A stretch of 64,000 nt of DNA. Source: an uncultured Clostridia bacterium. GTDB lineage: Bacteria > Bacillota > Clostridia > Christensenellales > UBA1242. Under the pieces are notes generated by a model that ran no database searches, was not told the origin of the DNA, and saw nothing but the letters and a program-made list of their open reading frames with translations. Of this stretch, positions 57,199-64,000 are shown piece after piece; the stretch's first letter is position 1; every line of letters begins with the position of its first letter. Location: assembly GCA_937893125.1 (NCBI GenBank), contig CALBHW010000037.1, positions 1 through 64,000 of the forward strand. The letters run 5' to 3'. The position numbers and the translations under genes are program-made.

Positions 57199-58926
57199 AT
57201 GAAATATTATAAGGAAACTGAAATGTTAAAAAACACCTTTTTAAAAGAAGGTGACTACAAGAGTACAAAAGAAGTTTTTGAAAGGATAGCAAGGTTGGCG
57301 CCAGACGCACAAATTCTTGCCGAACTTGATAGTCATAGAAAAATTGTCTATCACACGGCAAAAGACCTTTTAGAAGATGTGGAAAGTTTTGGCGATGGGC
57401 TTATAGCGTTGGGGCTGAAAGGAAAACATATCGCTCTTCTTGCTGAAAACTCCTACAAATATTTTGTAACCGATGTCACAATCGTTGGAGGAGCGGGGGT
57501 TATTAGTCCAATCGACAAAGATGCAAAAGAAGATTTACTCGAAACACTCCTTAAAAAGTGTGATGCGGAAGTTGTTATATGTTCTGCCTATCTTGTTCCA
57601 AAAATAAGAGATGTCGCTAAAAAGGTTGAAAAAATAAAAACTATTATCACAATCGACAAAAAAGTTGATGAGCTTGCAACATTTGACGAAATTCAAAAAT
57701 TGGGAAAAGAAGAATGTAATGCGGGAAAGTATAGGGCTCTTGAGCCAAATCTTGAAGATGTTGCGGAAATAATTTTCACATCTGGCACGACGGGGGCAAA
57801 TAAAGCAGTTATGCTTACTGGTAGAAACCTTGCGACAAATATGTCTAATTGTCTTGATGTTATTCGCGGGTCGAAGAAAAACAATACATCTATGTCTATT
57901 CTTCCAATGCACCACGCGACCGAAATTTATACGCACATTATGCCACGTGTTTCGGCAGGTAGGCTAACATACATAAACGGCAGTATGAAAGATATGATGA
58001 TAAATATGAAGATTTTTAAGCCTTATATCATAACCGTCGTTCCAATGGTTGCAAACGCTTTTTACAAAACGATTTGGCAAGAAGCAAGAAAACAAGGCAA
58101 GGAAGAAAAGCTCAAAAAAGGCATAAAACTTTGCAAAATGTTAAATAAATTTGGCATTGACGCGACGCATAAATTGTTTAAAGACCTTTTTGCCCCATTT
58201 GGTGGGAATTTGCAACAAATAGTTTGTGGCGGAGCGCCACTTGACCCAGAAGTTGTGTCGGGAATGCGAGACCTTGGTGTTTATATAATAAACGGTTTTG
58301 GAATAACGGAGTGCGGACCGCTTGTTTCTATGAATGCGGACACTTTGGGCGATTGTGCGTCGATAGGAAAGGCTTGCCCAAGACTGGAAGTTAAAATTTT
58401 TGAACCAGACGAAAACGGAATCGGCGAACTTTGCGTAAAAGGACCAAGTGTTTCAAAAGGCTACTACAAAGACGAAGAAGCAACAAAACAAGTTTTTGAT
58501 AAAGATGGCTTTTTTCATACGGGCGACCTTGCGCGCCAAAATAAAAAAGGCGAATTGTTTTTGGCGGGACGAAAGAAGAATCTTATTGTACTAGATAGCG
58601 GAAAAAATGTCTATCCAGAAGAACTTGAACAAGCAATTGTTACAAATCTAAGATATGTAAAAGATACAATGGTTTTTGAAGAAGATTGCGAAATTAAGAA
58701 CGAAAAAAAGAGACTTATTTGCGCGGAAATCTTTTTGAGCGATGAAAAAATAGACGATGACGAAGTTATAAATGATTTTAGAAAACTTAATCAAACTCTT
58801 GCTCCATATAAAAGAATTTCTTATGTGGAAATTTTGGACAGCGACTTTGAGCGCAACGCGTCAAGGAAAATTATGCGCAAACCCGCGCTTGCTAGACACA
58901 AAAAGACGGGCGGACTTGTAATTTAA
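57199..58926 (+). CDS. AMP-dependent acyl ligase (long-chain fatty acid:CoA/ACP ligase type)
   Basis: The 575-residue enzyme belongs to the ANL adenylating superfamily. P-loop TSGTTG at 194-199, ITECGP at 369-374, TGD at 441-443, KKNLIVLDSGKNVYPEE near 460 and the catalytic Lys557 in SRKIM are all present. The middle region (LPMHHATEIYTHIMPRVSAG, and a helical insert around KQGKEEKLKKGIKLC) resembles long-chain fatty acid ligases (FadD/FAA type) more than amino-acid-activating domains. It would activate a carboxylic acid as acyl-AMP and pass it to CoA or, given the next gene, to the carrier protein. AAGGAG overlaps the stop of the condensation-like gene. The specificity cannot be read from the sequence. 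Confidence 0.9.
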   Translation: MKYYKETEMLKNTFLKEGDYKSTKEVFERIARLAPDAQILAELDSHRKIVYHTAKDLLEDVESFGDGLIALGLKGKHIALLAENSYKYFVTDVTIVGGAGVISPIDKDAKEDLLETLLKKCDAEVVICSAYLVPKIRDVAKKVEKIKTIITIDKKVDELATFDEIQKLGKEECNAGKYRALEPNLEDVAEIIFTSGTTGANKAVMLTGRNLATNMSNCLDVIRGSKKNNTSMSILPMHHATEIYTHIMPRVSAGRLTYINGSMKDMMINMKIFKPYIITVVPMVANAFYKTIWQEARKQGKEEKLKKGIKLCKMLNKFGIDATHKLFKDLFAPFGGNLQQIVCGGAPLDPEVVSGMRDLGVYIINGFGITECGPLVSMNADTLGDCASIGKACPRLEVKIFEPDENGIGELCVKGPSVSKGYYKDEEATKQVFDKDGFFHTGDLARQNKKGELFLAGRKKNLIVLDSGKNVYPEELEQAIVTNLRYVKDTMVFEEDCEIKNEKKRLICAEIFLSDEKIDDDEVINDFRKLNQTLAPYKRISYVEILDSDFERNASRKIMRKPALARHKKTGGLVI

Positions 58927-58953
58927 TTTTTGATTTAATAAAGGAGAAGAAAA

Positions 58954-59193
58954 ATGAAAGAATTAAAGCAAATTATTAGTGATTATGTCGGTGTGCCTGC
59001 TGACGACTTAAATGAAAATACGAGCCTTGTAGGCGACATCGGGATTGATTCCTTTGGGCTGGTGTCTCTTATTTGTACACTTGAAGACACATTTGAATGT
59101 AATATCCCAGACTACGAACTATCGTCGTTTCAAACTCTAAACGACTTATCGTCATATCTTGCGAAAAATAGTACTGTTTTTGTGGCAGCGTAA
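58954..59193 (+). CDS. Acyl/peptidyl carrier protein
   Basis: The 79-residue acidic protein has the carrier-protein fold pattern, with the phosphopantetheine site Ser33 in GIDSFGL. Helix I (KELKQIISDYVG), the loop DDLNENTSLVGDIG and the helix II-III region LVSLICTLEDTFECNIPDYE are in place. AAAGGAGAAG lies before the ATG, 27 bases after the ligase stop. Within this cassette it is expected to carry the acyl group made by the ligase and present it to the condensation-like enzyme. A phosphopantetheinyl transferase needed to activate it is not in the window. Confidence 0.92.
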   Translation: MKELKQIISDYVGVPADDLNENTSLVGDIGIDSFGLVSLICTLEDTFECNIPDYELSSFQTLNDLSSYLAKNSTVFVAA

Positions 59194-59228
59194 AATTTTA
59201 TTTGATTGCAAATTGTTTTGTGAGAAAC

Positions 59229-59278
59229 AGTGTTAAAACACTTTAATTTTAGGTTTTACGACCTAAAAAAGATTTTTT
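59229..59278 (+). terminator. Probable terminator of the acyl-transfer cassette
   Basis: A small hairpin AGTGTT-AA-AACACT (59229-59242) is followed by TTTTAGGT (59247-59254) / ACCTAAAA (59261-59268) and a short T run. The T tract is separated from the stem by a few bases, so strength is uncertain. Confidence 0.5.
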
Positions 59279-59291
59279 ATGACAAAAAGTT

Positions 59292-59319
59292 TTGATTTTA
59301 TGTAAAAAGTCTTTATAAT
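59292..59319 (+). promoter_or_regulatory. Promoter of the HIT gene
   Basis: TTGATT (59292-59297), 16-base spacer, TATAAT (59314-59319). Start near 59326 gives a leader of about 160 bases that contains a hairpin with arms 59328-59336 and 59353-59361. Confidence 0.5.
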
Positions 59320-59485
59320 TAAAAGGTAAAGTTTAAAGAATTTTTATTTGCCTTAAACTTTTCTATTTTATTGTGTATAACATATAAAATGTAATTTTAA
59401 AACTCAAACAAATTGCAACTTTTTAATGCTAATTTTGTAAAAATCGAATTTGATAATAAAGAAATATAAAAATTAGGGAGAGAAA

Positions 59486-59863
59486 ATGGATATTTTTTGC
59501 AAAATAATTAAGGGGGAAAGCCCTTGCTATAAAATTTACGAGGACGACGATGTATTGGCATTTCTTGATATTTCACAAAAGTATTTTGGGCATACTTTGG
59601 TTGTGCCTAAAAAGCATTTCGCTAATACTCTTGATTGTGATGATGAAATTTTAAAAAAGGTTATTTTAGCAACCAAAAAAATAGCGAAACATTATGTCGA
59701 TGATTGTGGCGTGTCAGGTGTGAATATTTTAAACAACAACGGGAAAGAAGCGGGGCAAATGGTCGAACATCTTCACTATCACATCATTCCACAAGGGAAA
59801 GAGTGTAAGGGTAAAGAAAAAATGGATTTTGTTGAGCAACAAAAGATTTTGAAACTTAATTAA
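59486..59863 (+). CDS. HIT-family nucleotide hydrolase
   Basis: The 125-residue protein has the histidine-triad motif HLHYH (His95, His97, His99; EHLHYHIIPQ) and the family N-terminus MDIFCKIIKGESP with Cys5. Such Hint-like enzymes cleave purine nucleoside phosphoramidates or AMP-linked compounds in the cytosol, and are often not essential. Length is at the short end of the normal range, with a trimmed C-terminus. GGGAGAG precedes the ATG. It is transcribed alone and followed by an unusually structured 3' region. Confidence 0.93.
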   Translation: MDIFCKIIKGESPCYKIYEDDDVLAFLDISQKYFGHTLVVPKKHFANTLDCDDEILKKVILATKKIAKHYVDDCGVSGVNILNNNGKEAGQMVEHLHYHIIPQGKECKGKEKMDFVEQQKILKLN

Positions 59864-59890
59864 ATTTTTTCTATTATTTTGACTGCTAGT

Positions 59891-59990
59891 AAATGTAATA
59901 AATTGATTTTAGCACGACTAAAATTTTGACAAAGGTGAGATTTTAACTGAAAGAGAAAATGTAAAAAACTGATTTTAGCGTGACTAAAAT
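59891..59990 (+). repeat. Two 34-base repeats, each containing a stem-loop
   Basis: Units at 59891-59924 and 59957-59990 differ at about four positions. Each holds ATTTTAG-(5 bases)-CTAAAAT (59906-59924, 59972-59990); the stems are unchanged and two of the differences are in the loop. They lie in the 3' region after the HIT gene. Confidence 0.6.
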
Positions 59991-60092
59991 GTCTAATTAA
60001 ATATTACAAAAAGTTTTTTAGATAAGCCTATTTTGTTTTAGTAGAAGAAAAAACTATCTAGTAAACTTTCAGTAAGGTTATATATGTATTTT

Positions 60093-60125
60093 AAAAGGTT
60101 GTCTTTTTTGAAGGACAACTTTTTT
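60093..60125 (+). terminator. Terminator-like hairpin upstream of spoIIE
   Basis: GTTGTC (60098-60103) pairs with GACAAC (60114-60119), extendable by A/T pairs with one bulged G, followed by six Ts. It may end transcripts from the HIT gene. Confidence 0.7.
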
Positions 60126-60285
60126 AATAACACTAAAATTTTAAAAAACTCACAAATTTAGATAAAAATGACGGGAAAACTAAAGAAATTCTATCTTTTA
60201 AGACAAAAATAAACAAAATTTAGCACTTTTTGACGGAATAAATTTGTTAAGATGTTTATAACAGTCTGGTTTAAAGGAGAGAGAA

Positions 60286-62598
60286 ATGAAAGAAGTCGCT
60301 TCTGAGCAATTGCCTAAGATAAATTGGCGGATATTTGTCAAATATTTTATTTATGCTGTCGTATTTTTTGTGGCTTTTCAAGCAAAGATTGTGGGGAAAT
60401 ACAGCCCGTGCTTTTATGGGCTTTTGTTATCACTTGCTTTTTTAAGGGAAAATATTTTTACACTTTCGCTCTCATATATGACTGCACTTGCAATCAGTGA
60501 TAGTAGTACATATTCAATAATATTTGGTTTAATTTGTGTCGTGATGAGTGCGATTATAAGTATTTCGTACGAAAAAACTGGAAAGGTTCTTAAAGGGTGG
60601 CAGGCGTTAATTTATTCATTGCTTGTCGGCGCTCCTTATATTTTTTTCGGTGCAAACGGAGTGACAAATGTCTATCGGTCAATTATAAATGTGGCACTTA
60701 ACACAATATTTTGTCTTTGCTCATTAAACTTTTTAAGGACAATTCGTTCGCGAAAATTCAATCTCAATCTAAATGTTGACGAATCAATTTGCGGAATACT
60801 CATCATTATGATGCTTTTTTGCGGGTTGCAAAATATAAACATTTTGCCATTTGATATTGTAAAATTTGTTGGACTTGCGGTGGTTGTTTCGTCGGGAATA
60901 ATCTTGCCACGCGGATATGGGGTTGTTGTTGGCGTAACTATTGGGCTTGGCGCGTATATGTGTGGCGGGAGTTTGGAATACATAACACTTTTCAGTGTGC
61001 TGTCCGTTGTAAGCCTACTTTTCCGCGACATAAACAAAATTTTTGGTGCTATTGCAATGCTTTTAAGCGATGTTGTGTTAAATCTCTTTTTGAACCTTTT
61101 TGGCGGAATAAATGTATTTACCTTTATTCCGACCGCTCTTGTATGTTTGGCTCTTATTCTTATTCCAAAAACTTTTATAGATAAAGCAAAAACAAATTTG
61201 TTTATTGATAAAACTGACAGTTCATTAAAAACCATTTTAAACCAAAACAAGCTTCAAACAAGTAAAAAATTGCTTTACACGGCGGAAGTCTTTTATGAGA
61301 TGGACAAAAGTTTTAGAAAATTAGTCAAGGGCGGAATTGGCGAAAAAGACGCAAAAACTATGCTTTGTAGCGAACTTATCCGTTCGAATTGCGAAACTTG
61401 TCCAAATAAAACAAGGTGCCTTAAAGGTTACAACAATGATTTGAAAAAGATTTTTGACAATTTGATAAACGCGGGCTTTGAAAAAGGAAAAATAACTCTT
61501 GTTGACCTTCCGCAATATCTTACAATGCGTTGCGTTAAACTAAACCAACTTGTAAGTTCGATAAACTCACTTTTAAACGATTACAAATCTTATGCAAAAT
61601 TAAATTTGGATATTGATAGTAGCAAACTTCTTGTCGCAGAACAACTAAAGGGCGTTTCACACATTTTAAATGAACTTTCAAAAGAGACAAGCCAAGTTGT
61701 GTCACAAGACGAAAAACAACAAGCACTTATTAAAGAAAATTTGACCTATCAAGATATAATTCCAAGTGAAGTTGTATGTTTTGAAAAGGACGAAAAAACA
61801 AATGTTGTTTCTCTCCTTATTCGAACTATTGATTATGATAACGAAAAAATTTTAAAAGTAATAAATTCTGTCACAAATTCAAAAATGGTTTTAGATGAAA
61901 TTTTGCCAAGTAGTGACCAAACAATGACTTATGTTTCATATAAAACCGCCCCAACCTACGATATGGCGGTAGGGCTTGCGCACACCATAAAGGGCGGAAG
62001 CGAGAAAAGTGGGGACACGCACTCTTTTTCAAAATTATCCAGTGGAAAATTTATGCTTGCTCTATGCGATGGAATGGGATCGGGCAAAAAAGCGGGCGAA
62101 AAAAGTGAAACATCAATCAATTTGATTGAAAATTTTTATAAGGCGGGCTATGATGATGAAACAATTTTATCCAGTGTCAATAAACTTTTAAATCTTACGA
62201 GTGAAAACGTTTTTACTGCACTTGATGTGAGCGTGATTGACTTAAAAAACGGCGAAGCGGATTTTATAAAGCAAGGGGCGACGGTTGGCTTTATCAAAAC
62301 GGGCGATAAGGTCTCAAAAATTGAAAGTAGCGGGTTGCCGATGGGAATTTTAGAAAATGTAACACCGAAAGTAACAAAAACCGTTCTTTCTCCCGACGAC
62401 CAACTCATAATGATGAGTGACGGTGTTGTTGACGCGCTTGGTGAAGATAATTTGCAAGAGTTTTTAAAATATGTCAGAACTAAAAGTCCACAAGAACTTG
62501 CCGACACTATTTTAAATAGGGCAAAAGAAGTCCAAAAAAATTATCCAAACGACGATATGACTGTTATGGTTGGAAAATTGTATTACAATTGCGCCTAA
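60286..62598 (+). CDS. spoIIE: Stage II sporulation protein E (membrane PP2C-type phosphatase)
   Basis: The 770-residue protein has about ten membrane helices in residues 15-300, a cytosolic regulatory region with a CETCPNKTRC cysteine cluster (about 373-382), and a C-terminal PP2C/SpoIIE phosphatase domain with metal-binding Asp595 (CDGMGSGKKAGEKSE), Asp712 (MMSDGVVDAL) and Asp757 (NDDMTV). SpoIIE dephosphorylates SpoIIAA in the forespore, which frees sigma-F, and helps form the polar septum. Length is close to the Bacillus protein (about 827). GGAGAGAG precedes the ATG. The next gene is tilS, a neighbourhood conserved in spore-formers. Its presence indicates that the organism probably forms endospores. 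Confidence 0.96.
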   Translation: MKEVASEQLPKINWRIFVKYFIYAVVFFVAFQAKIVGKYSPCFYGLLLSLAFLRENIFTLSLSYMTALAISDSSTYSIIFGLICVVMSAIISISYEKTGKVLKGWQALIYSLLVGAPYIFFGANGVTNVYRSIINVALNTIFCLCSLNFLRTIRSRKFNLNLNVDESICGILIIMMLFCGLQNINILPFDIVKFVGLAVVVSSGIILPRGYGVVVGVTIGLGAYMCGGSLEYITLFSVLSVVSLLFRDINKIFGAIAMLLSDVVLNLFLNLFGGINVFTFIPTALVCLALILIPKTFIDKAKTNLFIDKTDSSLKTILNQNKLQTSKKLLYTAEVFYEMDKSFRKLVKGGIGEKDAKTMLCSELIRSNCETCPNKTRCLKGYNNDLKKIFDNLINAGFEKGKITLVDLPQYLTMRCVKLNQLVSSINSLLNDYKSYAKLNLDIDSSKLLVAEQLKGVSHILNELSKETSQVVSQDEKQQALIKENLTYQDIIPSEVVCFEKDEKTNVVSLLIRTIDYDNEKILKVINSVTNSKMVLDEILPSSDQTMTYVSYKTAPTYDMAVGLAHTIKGGSEKSGDTHSFSKLSSGKFMLALCDGMGSGKKAGEKSETSINLIENFYKAGYDDETILSSVNKLLNLTSENVFTALDVSVIDLKNGEADFIKQGATVGFIKTGDKVSKIESSGLPMGILENVTPKVTKTVLSPDDQLIMMSDGVVDALGEDNLQEFLKYVRTKSPQELADTILNRAKEVQKNYPNDDMTVMVGKLYYNCA

Positions 62599-62822
62599 AA
62601 TGGAAATGTATCTTTATTCAAATCTTTTAATAAATATTCATTTTTATTTTATTGAAATTTAGAGTAATAAGAGCTGATACAAAACAAACATTTTTCAATT
62701 TCGTTTAAAAATGTATTTTTTGATGCTTTTTTAACAAAAAATAATAATTTTAAAAAGAAAAGTGTTTTTGTTTTATTAAATTTTTAAATAAAAATTACGA
62801 TTTAGTTGTAAAAAATATGTAT

Positions 62823-62859
62823 AAAAATTCATTCTGTGTAATTACGGAATGAATTTTTT
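62823..62859 (+). terminator. spoIIE terminator
   Basis: AAAAATTCATTC (62823-62834) pairs with GAATGAATTTTT (62847-62858), and inner bases can extend the stem; it ends in six Ts. It lies about 225 bases after the spoIIE stop. Confidence 0.75.
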
Positions 62860-62935
62860 GGTTTAAAATAGAATTGTTTTAGTTAAAAATATATTAAATT
62901 TTTAGAAAAATATATAAAAAAGTTATATATTACTA

Positions 62936-62964
62936 TTGAAATTGTTTTTTAGTTAGTATATAAT
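62936..62964 (+). promoter_or_regulatory. tilS promoter, 10 bases from the start codon
   Basis: TTGAAA (62936-62941), 17-base spacer, TATAAT (62959-62964). The expected start (62971-62975) leaves at most about 4 bases before the ATG at 62975. Confidence 0.7.
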
Positions 62965-62974
62965 TTGTATCGTT

Positions 62975-64000
62975 ATGGAAAATGAAGTTTTAGATTTTAT
63001 TAGAGAAAATAACTTAATTAAAGCGGGCGAGGTGATTGGTGTTGCTTGCAGTGGCGGGGCGGATAGCATGGCGCTTCTTAACATTTTGAACAATCAAAAG
63101 GAAGAACTTGATTGTGAAATTGTTTGTATCACAATTGACCATATGTTGCGTGGCGATAATTCTATCGGCGACGCTCTTTTTGTCAAAAACTTTTGTTCGG
63201 AGCACCATATTCCTTGTTGGAAGTTTTCGGTGGACGCAAGTAGACTTGCTGAAAGTAAGAAAATAGGTGTCGAAGAGGCCGCGAGAATTTCAAGATATGG
63301 CGTTTTTGAAAAACTTTTAAAAGAAAACAAAGTCGACAAAATTGCACTTGCTCATCACATTTCCGACCAAGCGGAAACAATTTTAATGCACATTTTGCGT
63401 GGGGCTGGACTAAACGGTGCTTGTGGAATGGAAGAAATTAGACAAGGCAATTATATAAGACCTCTTCTTGATACAAGCAAAGAAGCCATTATAAAATATT
63501 GTCACACGGAAGATGTCCCTTATGTTATTGACGAAACTAACGCCGACCCAAGTTATAATAGAAATTTCATTAGGAACCTTATTATGCCAGAACTTAAAAA
63601 AAGGTGGGAAGGTGTCGAACAAAATTTGGTTAATTTTAGCAAGGCGTGTAGGGAAGATAATCAGTTTATTATGTCACACGCAAGAGTTGACGGCGTGATA
63701 ATTTCCGACAATGTCGCAAAAATTCCGCTTGCATATTTTCACTACGCACCAAGCGTAATAAATAGAATTATTTTCAGCACGCTTGAAAAAATTGGCGTCA
63801 CAAAAGATATCGAAAGAAAGCATATTGAAATCATAAAAAATCTTGCTGAAAATGACAATGGAAAAAAAGTCTCGCTTCCAAACGGACTTTTTGCACAAAA
63901 AGAGTATGATTATTTGACTTTATTTAAGGTCGAAAAGAAAGAAATCTTGGACGAATATCCTTTGGTTGTTGGAAAACTTGATTTTGCTGGGTTATATAAT
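62975..64000 (+). CDS. tilS: tRNA(Ile)-lysidine synthase, N-terminal 342 codons (cut by window edge)
   Basis: The visible part starts MENEVLDFIREN and has the PP-loop ATPase motif SGGADS at 26-31, followed by family segments CITIDHMLRG, EEAARISRYG, LAHHISDQAETILMHILRG and NYIRPLLD, and NRNFIRNLIMPEL. TilS changes C34 of the tRNA-Ile CAU anticodon to lysidine so that it reads AUA; it is essential in most bacteria. The frame is open to the right edge; full-length proteins are about 450-470 residues, so the last quarter is missing. No Shine-Dalgarno is visible and the promoter abuts the start. In Bacillus the order continues with hprT and ftsH, which may lie just outside. Confidence 0.95.
   Translation, partial: MENEVLDFIRENNLIKAGEVIGVACSGGADSMALLNILNNQKEELDCEIVCITIDHMLRGDNSIGDALFVKNFCSEHHIPCWKFSVDASRLAESKKIGVEEAARISRYGVFEKLLKENKVDKIALAHHISDQAETILMHILRGAGLNGACGMEEIRQGNYIRPLLDTSKEAIIKYCHTEDVPYVIDETNADPSYNRNFIRNLIMPELKKRWEGVEQNLVNFSKACREDNQFIMSHARVDGVIISDNVAKIPLAYFHYAPSVINRIIFSTLEKIGVTKDIERKHIEIIKNLAENDNGKKVSLPNGLFAQKEYDYLTLFKVEKKEILDEYPLVVGKLDFAGLYN

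Larger units (their letters stand above)
59864..60285. other. Non-coding region between HIT and spoIIE genes
   Basis: 422 bases holding two 34-base imperfect repeats (59891-59924 and 59957-59990), a terminator-like hairpin (60093-60125) and a weak -35-like TTGACG at 60230. I see no gene. Confidence 0.6.
62599..62974. other. Non-coding region between spoIIE and tilS
   Basis: 376 very AT-rich bases with a terminator (62823-62858) and the tilS promoter (62936-62964); nothing else seen. Confidence 0.6.

Noticed and set aside
60230..60258. Sigma-A promoter for spoIIE (TTGACG with TGTTTA after 17 bases)
   Set aside because: The -10 box is poor and alternatives have the wrong spacing; not listed as a feature.
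60160..60260. Spo0A boxes upstream of spoIIE
   Set aside because: TGACGG words near 60168 and 60231 only partly match the TGTCGAA consensus; too weak to call.

Overview
The window is A+T-rich (roughly two thirds A+T by eye) and has the look of a low-GC, endospore-forming Firmicute, most likely an uncultured, possibly host-associated member of the Clostridia. The evidence is strong AAGGAG-type ribosome sites, TTGACA/TATAAT promoters, a stage II sporulation phosphatase (spoIIE) next to tilS as in Bacillus/Clostridium, and surface proteins built from Listeria-Bacteroides (Flg_new/InlB-B) repeats and GGAIY beta-solenoid repeats. The exact taxon cannot be read from the sequence.

Layout. 1-21: the 5' end of a tRNA gene on the minus strand, cut by the window edge. 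944-5756: two single-pass surface/membrane proteins (one with MBG-like repeats and a cytosolic AT-hook tail, one leucine-rich with an acidic cytosolic tail) and a short-chain dehydrogenase translationally coupled to the second. 5990-12146 (minus strand): an ABC-F ATPase, a small hypothetical protein and a two-gene heterodimeric ABC exporter operon. The exporter operon is divergent from galE (12384-13388). 14400-48842: one uninterrupted gene for an 11,480-residue, N-terminally membrane-anchored exoprotein that fills more than half of the window. 49002-54151: iron-dependent alcohol dehydrogenase, leucyl-tRNA synthetase and a U32-family protein. 54489-55634 (minus): a three-helix membrane protein and a membrane-linked XRE regulator. 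55844-59193: a compact condensation-like acyltransferase / acyl-adenylating ligase / acyl carrier protein cassette divergent from that regulator. 59486-64000: HIT hydrolase, spoIIE and the start of tilS.

How the parts may work together. The giant protein reads as a cell-surface fibre: an Asn/Gln-rich cytosolic head, one membrane anchor, a stalk of about 27 Flg_new-like repeats, then seven beta-solenoid segments (each opened by a similar cap motif) separated by further Flg_new blocks and one BspA-type leucine-rich block, ending in a helical C-terminal domain. The C-A-carrier cassette looks like a minimal acyl-activation and acyl-transfer pathway (fatty acid to acyl-AMP to acyl-carrier to acceptor), possibly controlled by the divergent XRE-membrane regulator. 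The ABC exporter and the ABC-F protein both show asymmetric ATP sites.

The most unusual items are the giant fibre gene, the membrane protein with four AT-hooks on its cytosolic side, the stand-alone acyl ligase/carrier/condensation cassette, an ABC-F protein whose second ATP site has lost its catalytic residues, and two genes (XRE regulator, tilS) whose promoters sit so close to the start codon that leaderless or near-leaderless mRNAs are predicted.
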